This document shows, in pieces, positions 10,513 to 21,100 of a stretch of 64,000 bases of DNA. The position numbers and the translations under genes were made by a program. Positions within the stretch are counted from its first letter, which is position 1; each line of letters begins with the position of its first letter. Source of the DNA: Glandiceps talaboti. Taxonomy: Eukaryota > Hemichordata > Enteropneusta > Spengelidae. A model generated the notes under the pieces. It saw only the letters and a program-made list of their open reading frames with translations, made no database searches and was not told the DNA's origin. The DNA lies in contig NC_135563.1 of the NCBI RefSeq assembly GCF_964340395.1, forward strand, positions 8,176,155 to 8,240,154. The letters run 5' to 3'.

Positions 10513-13389
10513 AATACACAAACAAACAAAACTCTGAAGGTATACAGTTTCCATTAAAAGCATTGTGGAATGTCCGAGATCAAGTTTTTGAAAAAATTCA
10601 GTACATGAAATTCAAGTATACTACGACAAACCATATTCAAGGACACCAAAGTCTAGTTCTTGACAACCGTGTTCTGATTTACACTATGTTATCTTCACAC
10701 ATCACTGTAATGTGTGAAGATAACGTAGTGTAAATCGGGACACGGTTGTCAGGAACTAGACTAAGGATACCAGGAATTTGTAGCCGAGTTGAAATGTTTA
10801 AAAATAACATGGAGGTAGGAAGGTCCTTTCTACCTCAATGAACATAACAACTTCTTGGTATTCTGTGGCTGTCAAATAACTGAATGACTTACCATATAAA
10901 AATCATACACAAAGTATTACCAAAGTAACAGAAATCCAGCAGGAAACACTGCCATTTTTTATTCCAATATAAATAGATACGGATACCAACAAGTACTGGC
11001 ATGGCAACGGTGTAGTAGTATGGCAGTAACCAATGTATTGAAAACAGACAGTAGGCCCATATAAGAAGACTCGTTACAGCTATCAAAAATATCAATTTCT
11101 CAACTATGTGTTTCTTTTTAGCAACCTGTAATAACAAAAGACAAATAAATTAGACCACAGCAAAATAAATAAATACATACTTTCCAAAAATATGTAGGAT
11201 CGGTATTTATATATTTGTTCATTTCTAAATTCTATTTTTGGACCCTCATGATGATTCTATCTTTTGAAAAAAAAATTCAAAATATTTTTTTTCATAAGCT
11301 GCATTAACATGTTTTTCAAGGGTACATAAAGTTTGGCTGAAATTTTCCTATGTGCATGTTTAAGAATGTTTTTTGAAATATTGCCAATGGCGTTGTAGCA
11401 CAACTGAATATACTTTTGATGTCATTTATTTCTAAATAGTGATCTTCAAGTTGGCTATTTCAACTAGTCAGGCATTTTCTGAGTGAAAGTTTTGACGAAA
11501 AATAGCATTTTTTGTAATTAATTTTCATTTCAAGGATCATATCATCTTGTAATATTGAATAATTTACCATCTAAAAATATCATCTATTTTAGACCAGTCT
11601 ACCCAGTAGTTTTCATTTCTTTAATTCTTTAGGCAAAATCACTTTTTTTCCCACCATATTTGCATATCACTAAAGGCATCATCTTGTCATGAACAATTCT
11701 TCATACACACACCCCTAGAAATATTCCCATAAATTTCAGGCTAGTATATCTAGTAGTTCTGAAGTTACCCCTACCTGTATAAAATTAAATTTTTCACCGC
11801 CTTCATCTTCTTTCAATGGTACATTATCTTGGTCTGTATTCATCCTAGTTGGTGAGGCTGGGGGAGATCTCCTATGTATGAAATCACTGTTTACTGGCTT
11901 TCCATTGGTGATTCCTTCACTGTAAGATGAAATTATGGCTTTGTTATCATCAGTATCACTGACAACACGTACCAGTGATTACTTGCATTGTAGCCTAGTA
12001 TCTCGACTCATGTGAGGATTTTTTTACTATCGTCACCCAATCTGATTAAAATCTGATGTGGTGAAAGCAGCTAGGTGTCTTTATTTACCTTTATTTCCAT
12101 TGCTTTGTGTTGTTTGTTTTGTTCTAAGTGATCACCACCTTCCCACCAAAATGACACAAGACACAAACAGACAGAAACTGAGACGCAAACACTGATAGAC
12201 ACAAACACAGACAGATCGAGATACACACAGACATAGCCACAAACACAGACACAGACAGTGACATAGGCACAGACACAGACACAGGCACAGACACAGACAC
12301 TGGCACAGACACAGACATAGGCACAGACATAGACAGCTTCAGACACAAACATAGACATAGACAAACACAAGCACAAATATTCATTCTTTCAAGGACAGAA
12401 AATAAAATCTATCAGCCCCCCCCCCCCCCCCCCCCCAACAACAACAACAACATTTATGCCCCATTACATTGGCTTCCTAAACCTTTGCAAAACAATGAAT
12501 TGCATTGTTTATAGTTGTGGACTTATCTCATCAGACATCATGCATCCTGGTCATGCAACCTCTGACACTGTGAACTGTTCTGTGTATGTAATCTTACATG
12601 TTATTATTTGTTTGTTATCATGTGTTGAAATCTCGATACCAGTGGTAAGAGCTCAGTTGACCTTGGAGTATCAACAAACACATTAAACAAGCAATGAGGG
12701 ACTAATTAATAATGTCTAGAATGTCCTCTGTGTATATTTTTATTTATCTGTTGCATCCATTAGAGCAATGGTAAAGAAAATTGTAAACAAAAAGCAACCA
12801 ATTAAATAATAAATGATAAAATAGGCACATACAGTAAAACAAATAAACACACAAACATACATTCAGCTTTAATTTGTTTTAAATTTAAATATATTTCATA
12901 ATGTGTCTTTTTTCTCCATTTTTTTGTAATTTATTTTTTTTACCTGTCGAAGTTTGCGTGCGTAAAAAAATCCCAAACGCTGCAGTTACTTTAGTACTGC
13001 AGGTAAACATTTACCATTTTAATTAGCTCTGGATGTATATACAACGAGGTTCGACACGTCTTCCCGTGTAGCCATACATCAAGAGATACATTTTACTATG
13101 CGAGACAAACATAGTGCCAACAGCCAGCAACATGTACAACATAGCAATTAGCATAGTACGGTCTTTGTTTATATTTCCATAGCAACACTGTAAGATCACT
13201 GTTGACATATTACCTGGTTTTGTGCTCATTTCCACGATCAGTGATAAGATGTTGTGAAAGTTTGTCACTCGGGGGTTTGGCATCAATGACACCAGAATCG
13301 TCTGTGTCACCTTGGTAGGACGTTTCCGGTGCAACGTTTTCAGTTTCCCGCACGTTTACTTTCGATTCCCCATCCTCAGCAACATCCAT
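6419..13389 (-). CDS. GPC1: Glycerophosphocholine acyltransferase 1-like protein (GPC1/DUF2838 family)
   Basis: Eight minus-strand exons join in phase: 13389-13214, 11919-11775, 11125-10893, 10029-9747, 9085-9051, 7463-7374, 6847-6649 and 6508-6419. They encode 416 aa, close to yeast Gpc1 in length. Residues 1-107 are hydrophilic; 108-387 are a run of membrane segments. Family signatures are seen in order: FLLDFCYFGN near 175, NGPLLWAIPVFRNSLVFHSL at 202-221, and VWNGASYYMDVF at 364-375. Members of this family acylate glycerophosphocholine to lysophosphatidylcholine with acyl-CoA, in the ER membrane. Exon 5 is a 35-bp micro-exon (LLYFLIVHLII) found by phase and splice-site logic; it and the last exon, a polar 29-residue tail, are the least certain parts. 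It diverges from LST2 across a 610-bp gap. Introns hold several palindromic repeats. Confidence 0.92.
7020..7236. repeat. Inverted repeat in a GPC1 intron
   Basis: Arms of about 85 bp (7020-7104 and 7151-7236) are separated by about 46 bp. Both arms read CACTTG(A/G)CACAGCATGTTG outward-in and share CTTGTATTAC and TATGGCCTCTTTA. Identity is roughly 80%. It lies between exons 6 and 7 of the GPC1-like gene and is probably a foldback MITE. Confidence 0.75.
7713..8100. mobile_element. Foldback element with ~135-bp arms
   Basis: The left arm (7713-7852) and right arm (7968-8100) are inverted copies sharing ATGGATGAGG(A/G)TTGGGTA, TATTTTGGATTTTT, CCTACTTGAAAA and GTGAAACAACAT/ATGAAACAACAT. The centre is a 115-bp AT-rich spacer. 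A solo arm of the same family sits at about 57725-57800 in a PGGHG intron, so this is a dispersed family. No coding capacity was seen. Confidence 0.75.
8588..8690 (+). mobile_element. MITE family A, left half
   Basis: Begins TAGTCTGTAAGGTACGCCGT and continues GGAGCGCCCTCACACATAGG, but no matching right end follows. The right boundary is approximate. It lies in the GPC1 intron between exons 5 and 6. Confidence 0.6.
9166..9500. repeat. (GT)n microsatellites
   Basis: Two long GT blocks (about 9188-9250 and 9433-9496) are joined by a GTGCATGTATGTGCATGC-rich stretch. They lie in the GPC1 intron between exons 4 and 5. The Cys-Val and Thr-His open frames here are artefacts. Confidence 0.95.
10431..10511. 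repeat. (CA)n microsatellite with (TA)n tail
   Basis: About 36 CA units followed by ATATATATA, in the GPC1 intron between exons 3 and 4. Confidence 0.95.
10651..10761. repeat. Near-perfect 54-bp-arm hairpin
   Basis: The 54-base arms (10651-10704 and 10708-10761) are separated by only three bases (CTG). I count five differences between arms, all transitions. Four would be G-U pairs in a plus-strand RNA and the fifth, next to the loop, a C-A mismatch. It lies in the GPC1 intron between exons 3 and 4, antisense to that gene in the better-paired orientation. Confidence 0.9.
12039..12147 (+). mobile_element. MITE family B, single arm
   Basis: About 110 bp starting AATCTGATTAAAATCTGATG and ending ATCACCACCTTCCCACC. 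It matches the left arm of the full palindromic copy at 30926-31387. It lies in intron 1 of the GPC1-like gene and abuts a simple-sequence array. Confidence 0.75.
12155..12455. repeat. ACAGAC-type array, C21 run and (CAA)n
   Basis: Degenerate ACAGACAC/ACAGACAT units run to about 12375. A run of 21 C follows at 12416-12436, then five or so CAA units. These are within GPC1 intron 1. Confidence 0.9.
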
Positions 13390-13999
13390 ATTCCAAGTTT
13401 TCTATGTTGATCTCAGTACAGATGACTACAAATTTATATCCATGGTTCCTCTGTTTTTTGCTTTGGCCATTACGCTTACTGTGTACCGTTTACACACATA
13501 TTTATACAGAAGTGTGTCTTACGTCCGTGATCAGTCAATAAGTAATAATGACAAACATCTTGGCAATGACCGCTAATTAGATGAAAATGTAAGACTTATG
13601 CTGATTGGCAGAGGTGAGATGGCTCTCCTTCTGATCTAGGAATAACCTTTGCAAAAGTTCAACAAAATATATTATCTTTTAGAAATCACTTATAAGAATT
13701 ATTTATTTGTGCAATACCATGAAGTGTATATTTATATGCATATTTTTTCTTTATATAAATATATTTGCTAAGAGACCAATCACAGTCACTTTTGTAAGCA
13801 GCTCGTGATACCCTAAGAAATGAAAGTACGCACGCGCATAAAAGGTCAAAAGTTCATTTTCATTTTCTGAGATGTGCAGCGAGACAGCAACGTTTATCAA
13901 CGACGTGTGAGAGAATGAGAAGTTCATGTTTATCACACCCCTTTTTCAGTTATTTGTCTCTCTTAACGACCCAGTGATAAACAGAACAGACTTTCAACC
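13390..13999. promoter_or_regulatory. Divergent promoter region between GPC1-like and LST2
   Basis: Only 610 bp separate the two start codons, which point away from each other, so both transcription starts and 5' UTRs must lie here unless untranslated upstream exons exist. CCAAT-type motifs occur at about 13602 (TGATTGGC) and 13774 (GACCAATCAC), and a TATATAAATA stretch at 13752. No CpG island is evident. Which strand each motif serves is inference. Confidence 0.5.
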
Positions 14000-16900
14000 A
14001 TGCTTTCCCTACGGAAGTGGCTGTATAAACCAAAGGTAAGGGACTACAACTTATTTATTGCGATACACGTACATTATATCGAATGAACACTTTTTGGGCC
14101 CTCGCCCCTCCTTGCGACGCGGGTATGTTGACAAATAGCACCAACGCGGTGTACCCTTCTGTTTTGATCTGTTTTCAGCGGCACTTCCGTCTACCATAGC
14201 TAGCCGCTTGTGCTTTGGGAATACAGTCATTCATGACATTGTCGATTAGGTACTTTTCGTGAACGAGTCGGTGTATTTTGTCATTTTTGCACGCGGTGGG
14301 CGATCGACCACGCATGGCACTGGCATGGCACTGGTTATTTATGCATGGCGGCGATTATTTGATTATGTAGCTCGCTTCGTTGGTTTGAGTCACATGCTTG
14401 TACGTTGTTGCCGAAGGTCTGTGGTATTTATTGTATGCATATTACAAGAAATGAGAGCGATAAGTTCGCTATATCATATGTTGTGTTTTGGTTATCCGTT
14501 CAGTCGCTGATCACGACAATGTTGGACCATCGCCAAGTTTTCATTACAACGTGATGCGATGGAAGTAAATAAAAACATGATGACGGGCGTGGATCACGTG
14601 TGTATGTGCTCAACGATACACCCGACCTGAAGCACCCGTGGGCACTGACAATCAATTGACAAATGGAGTGGAAAAATAAAGTACACCGTACTTGAAAACC
14701 CATGTAGTGTTTTACATTTTCGATCATAGACGTGGGAGAGAGACTATGTTTTAATCATGGCAGTATCACCCAGTGGTGCATGCTTTGTTGTAAAATAGGA
14801 AATAATAGAACCAAGCAAATTGAAGTCTAACAGTAACACCCACACACTCTGTCAGTGTCACATGATGAAACTAGTAAAATAGAATCGTGAGCAAGTCGGC
14901 ATACCGCCCACCATGTGTACAATCCAGAATAACAATGAATCACATGATTTACATTGTAACTTTACAAAAAAAAAATATGTATGAAAAAAAAATATGTTGC
15001 GAAATACCAAAGCATACATGTAAATTACTCTACAGGTTATTTTTAAAAAAACATATACTATAAACTGACTATTAAAAAAAATAATGGAAGTACATGATGT
15101 AGGCCATGCAGAAGTAGGTTGATGTATATAGGTCAGCAGTTGTTTGAATAATTTTACATCATTAACCCAGGAGTGGTGACATCATAACCCAATTATTACC
15201 GTGGTTTAATAGTAAACTATTGTACCTCATGTTGTAGTTTAAGCCATGCAAACAACGCTAAAATACTTTTCAACAGTTGCTCATTCCATTTGACCTCAAA
15301 TGTTGTCAGTGACTACAGATCTGTGGACTGCTACATACATAGTACAATACATGCATGTCGGTCAGAACAATGTTCCGATTGTAGCAGTGTTGCAGCCAGC
15401 CTTTTGAAAGAGTGGGACAATAGTCCCAAGGCTTTCATATTTTTCTGGGTCATCATAAATTTTTTTGGGACATTATAAAAAAAAGCACCAATGGCATTGC
15501 ACAACTGTACAGTTTAAAAAAAAATATTTACCCACATGTTGATCCATGTTAGGTATTTGTTGAATGATTATGCAGTTGCCTATCCAACCCTGTTGTTATC
15601 TATGCAATATATGCGATCATTTGGATGTTGCTACATGTATAGGCATGATCATGTTGCTAAATATATCGCATAAAATTTTAGTGTGGGTCATCTATGACCC
15701 ATCGCTTTAAAAATTGTGGATCAGGTCCAAAAAATGTGTGTCAAAAGACCCCCAAAAAAACCCTCTGGCTGCAACACTGTTGTAGGACACATAAATGATA
15801 CAGTTGGTATGGTGTGCTGTGATACTCTCTGTGCCTCCCACAAGTATGTCAGAGTTTGAATAGGCGGGTGGGTGGTAGTCTCTGCTCTAATTGGAGTGAA
15901 ATGCCATCCACAAGTATGTCAGAGTTTAAAGATGCTGGTGATTGTAAAATATTACCTATGTTTGCTTGAACATTTATTTTTAGCCAATAAATCTTAAACT
16001 TATATAACAATTAACATGTTATTACAAGATATTGACTGATAATGACTCTGGCCATGAATGTGATTCAGGACAATAATATTAAAGATGTCTACTCAAACGG
16101 TTGAGTCAGACACAAATTATGTTTTGTATGGTTCAGTAATAAAACACTCAGGGTGGTAATCTACCTTCAATTCAGAAAGGTGCCACAGGTACAATTGTAG
16201 GTGATTCAAATCAAGTCGTATGTGGTTGTGGTATAGTTCAGGTGGTGTAGATGTCGTCAAAGTGTTTTGATGTGTTGTATGATGTAACCCCTGGTAATTC
16301 CCCGCCTTTCAGCTTACCGACCATATCATACATGTACTTCATCAAAAGTGAAGTTCATTACTTCATATACAAAGGTGTACATTTCATAGTAAATATACAT
16401 AAACAGTTCATTTTTTTTAGTACAATTGTAAATTTCTTAAAATAACGTATTAATTTCAAAAGTAGTATAAGAAGGGTGAAAAGGTTTTTTTTTTGCTTGA
16501 TCTCTTTTTCTCTATTGTCGCCACCAATCAGTTTACTGTTTTGAATTAATTTCAAGCTTTTGTCAGTCTATAATTAGCACTCAAAGAATGTTAATTACTA
16601 GAATGTCATTGTTTTCTCATTACACATATAGCAGGACTTCCCTATCATGGTTACTTCATAAAGCATGTTCTAACCTAATCATTGCAAATGTAATTTGATA
16701 TACAGTCAAACCCCATAACCAAATATTTTAACTGCAAACATGTGTATTGTGTGGAAATAAATCCGTTCAACCATTTTGTCCTCATATTTACAACCACTGT
16801 GATTAGAATCTGATGTAATAATTGGTTATTAGTTCAACATAAATGTGTTTTTTTGTGTGTGTATGTGCTCAGCTAGAACTGTCTTTATCATCACATGTTC

Positions 16901-17328
16901 ATGTTCACAATGTATGGACATTTACAATGAAAACTAGGACATTAGAAGCAAAAACGAGGGCGACGGATCAAGTTAAAACACTCGACGATCACTGCATTGA
17001 ATTATAATCCGATTTATTCACTGCTGTCATTTGATATGATCACACTGTCATAGCAGAGGATGACATTAGTCAGTATATTGTAATGATGTTGATACATGGT
17101 CGAAATTGTAAATAGTTCAACTGTTGTATGCAAATTGTTATACAGTGATGTTTCCAAATTCCAGCTGAATGACAATTTGATGTGTTCTTAGAAATGATAC
17201 TATTCAAGCACTGATTGAATGTGTATGTTGTCAGCTAATACTCACAAATGAGATTGTCTGTCCATCTCTATGTGTCTGTCTCTCTCACTTCCCCTAAGTC
17301 TCTCTTTCTCTCTCTCTCTCTCTCTCTT

Positions 17329-17385
<57 letters not shown>

Positions 17386-17535
17386 TTTGCTTGCTTGCTC
17401 AATCACTCCCTTACTCACTCACTCACTCACTCACTCACTCACTCACTCACTCACTCACTCACACACACACACACACACACACACACTCTTCCCCTTCCCC
17501 CTCTTTCTCTCTCTCACTCTCTTTTTCTCTCTCTC

Positions 17536-17607
<72 letters not shown>

Positions 17608-18010
17608 ACTTAAACACAGTGAACTGTCTTAGCTACTGTTTTCTATTTATTTACATTGGGTCTATACTAGCAAAGTCATAACTTAAGCTGTTGTCCAGGG
17701 CACAAAGACCACAGCACATTGTATTTCGACTACCATACAGCATGTACATGTATCTATACATTGTAAATGGGTTGTTTCTTAGAGAAATGCATATCAGGAA
17801 AAAGCTGTAACTAAAATAGTTCACTTGCGAAAAGTACATACGTGTATATGTATTTATATATTTTATGCTCTCCAGGGAGTTGAGGAAGTATAAAGGGCCA
17901 TTGTGTCGCTATAGATCAGCACCAGGGATAACAATTGTGAAGTGATTTGAGCATAGAATGGGAAAGTGCTATATATATGTATGTGTGTGTGAATGTATAT
18001 ATATATATAT

Positions 18011-18041
<31 letters not shown>

Positions 18042-18069
18042 ATAGATATAGATATAGATATATATATAG

Positions 18070-18102
<33 letters not shown>

Positions 18103-21100
18103 ATGTACATACATGTATAAATGTAATTGGGTTGTACCATTCACATTACCACTTTAAAAAACTACCATCATTATATTGTGTGTATGGAGGTTAGGAAATG
18201 TCAACTAGCAATTATAAGTGACTGAGTAACTGTATTATATTTACATTCATATGTAGAATGAATGGTACATGTACATGTATATTGTGGTCTGTTTGGCATA
18301 CTCAATATGTGTACGTGTGTATGAATATTGGTGAGTTGTTATCAAAGAGCAATACTACAACTGAAAATTAAAAGTGGTGGTGTGATACAACATTTTGATA
18401 TACTTATTGATTATTATTTATTATTTCTAATATACAAAGTCGATAATTCTGTCTGGGTCTACAAATTGTTACTATAGCAATAAAGGTACATTTGTCACTT
18501 GGCCAGACAACATTTTCACTCATATTGCTCCCACTTTATTTGCTGGCTTGACTAAATAACCATATATGTACTGTGAAGTCAACCTCCCTTGACCCCGATA
18601 TTGAAATGACCAATAGAAATCTTCTTAGCTCATTTGCTACACTATTCTATTTCATGAAGAATACATCTAATTCTTATTAAGTGCAGTTGAACAATGGCCT
18701 ATACCCTGTCCTTGTCAGAATATGATGTGTGCGAACAGTGCATGTTTGTAACACTGTTGCATGTTAAAATATTGTTTGCTGCCATATAATCATCTAAGAT
18801 ATTAATAAGATAAGATAATGACATCATACACAAAGCCTAAGGAAATGTAGCAATGTAATAGTAAGAGTTTGTTGAGCTGGTTGTTAAAATGTAGCAATGT
18901 TAGTAACATTTTGTCTTGTATTTTTGTGAACTCAGACAAATGTAGCAAGATTTAGAAAGACTTCTGTTGAGCTACATGTAAACAATAAAATGTAGCAATG
19001 TCAGGAAAGGTTTTGTCAAGCCAGGCGATACAGCGTAGCAATTATGCTAGTCTGATATTTAGAAGGTCAGATTTTATATTTTATTTGGAGTGAATTGTTC
19101 TTGAAGTGTAATATTCTTTTTAACATTTACGTGGATACAATTCAAATGATACTGTGCACAAGATACATACTGTATTGTCTTTGAACAGAAAATATGGATT
19201 ATACATGTTTATTACACCTCGACATTCTTACACAAGCTGTCATTGGTCAGAATCGAATCACATGGTCTTCTTTAAATAGACTATTGCCCGCGCAGTGATA
19301 TTGCCCACGCGTGCACAGACTAATGCCCGGCAGTATTTCCCGCTGAAGTTATTTCGACTATTGCACTTCTCTTATGCACATGTTTTCCAGTGTTGGTCAT
19401 TCGAGGTGATAAAGTACATTTCTTGCAGAAATGTTAATAAATATAATTACAGATTAGCTGTGGGGACGCTCGATCTACAAATAATGCAGCCCATGTCCAT
19501 ATTAGATGTGTATATGCAAGCAAGTACAATTTCAAAATGCATCATCAAAGAGAAATGAATGAAGAGTACGTATGTAGCTATGTGAATGACTGGACCAATG
19601 AGTGTACATGTACCATGCAATAAAATTAATAACACATGCGCTCAGGCAATATGCCCTCGCTGGCATGTATTATTATTTAAATACGTGATGACAACCCATG
19701 TCTATGTCATTCGTTATGTGATGCTTGAAATAGGAGTCAAAATATTCAAAATCGCAAAATGTATGCCTGAGGTGGTGTTATACAATTTACTGTATTACAT
19801 GTACATGTATTCCTCTAAATTTCTCTTTATTCAGCCTGAAAATACTGACAAACCTAAGGGTTTGTCAGTACTCATCTAGTGACTCATATTGACAAGGCCC
19901 CCGTACGTGTAGGTGACTCGTACATGTATTATACCTGGCTGACAGAAGAAAAATGTTAATAATGTAATAATATCTAATTGTCATAGATGTACATGTAAGT
20001 TGTACGTGATGTAATTTGTTGCATATTTTTGGAATCCGATTTGGAGTGGACACACTTGAAAGCACGTTATGTTTTAATTTCCTGCTATCCTAGTATCAAG
20101 TTCTAAGTATGTGGCGTCATGATGGTTGAATGGTTTGAGTGACGAGCTTGGTTGTAGGTTTGAGCCTTCTCAGTGCCACATGTTTAGGAATGGCTGAAAT
20201 AGCCTTGGACAACACTTGTGTCCCAGTCAACCCATCTGTGGACCTGGTACATGCATGTACTTGTAGCATACATGTACAGTACATGATAGCATTGTATGTG
20301 AATGATATGCCTTTCCTGAGGTTGCAATGGATTGTATGCTCCCCAGGGAGGGCTGTTGTACTGCTATAGTTCATTGCAAGGCATAATGATTATTAGCTCT
20401 GGAACTCTCTGGAGGACAGGCACGTTATAATTATAAACGCTCTTTACATGTATATATTGTTTTTGTAATGTTAATTATTTTGAAAATGTTTGGAATGTTA
20501 TACCATTGTGCTAACCTTCCTATGATACATATATACCTGATACATACATACATATTATTTTCGTTTCATTTTCATTTCATGCTTTCATTCAGCTGCATGT
20601 TATAAAGGAAAATATATAGTAGTAATGTTTTAAAAAAATATTACGATATTAAGATTGGGATATTCAAATTAGTTAGGTATGCTTCTCATATTGTCATAGT
20701 GAGAGAAAAAAGTTATTCTGATGATGCTGTTGTGTAGGAATACCAGATGATGTTTTAAGGCCACGTTGCACCTTACAATTCAGTGAGCAACGCTCTAAGT
20801 AATTTGTAGCATACAACTACATGTACATTGTATAATTGCATTGTGTATGGATGTGCATGTAAGCACAGGGCGTTACGATGTCGCAAGGAATCCAACATGT
20901 CAGATTTTCGAATTGAAATTCATCTGTAGAACTTTACTAGCCTCTTTGCATGGGACGAATTGCTCACTAGATCGATAATAGTGAAATTGCTTGATGTAAC
21001 TTGGCCTTTAAAAATACCTGAAGCATCTGTTTTAACTATTAACGTCAGAGACTGATTGTAGGAATCACTACTTCCAGTATGTAATAGCATACTTGCATCA

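Noticed and set aside
12071-12384. Cys-Val/Ser-rich minus-strand frames of 86-101 codons
   Set aside because: They come from the ACAGAC-type simple array; no splice or family evidence.
17248-17681. Ser-Leu-rich frames with a hydrophobic look
   Set aside because: Translation of CT/CACT/CA repeats.
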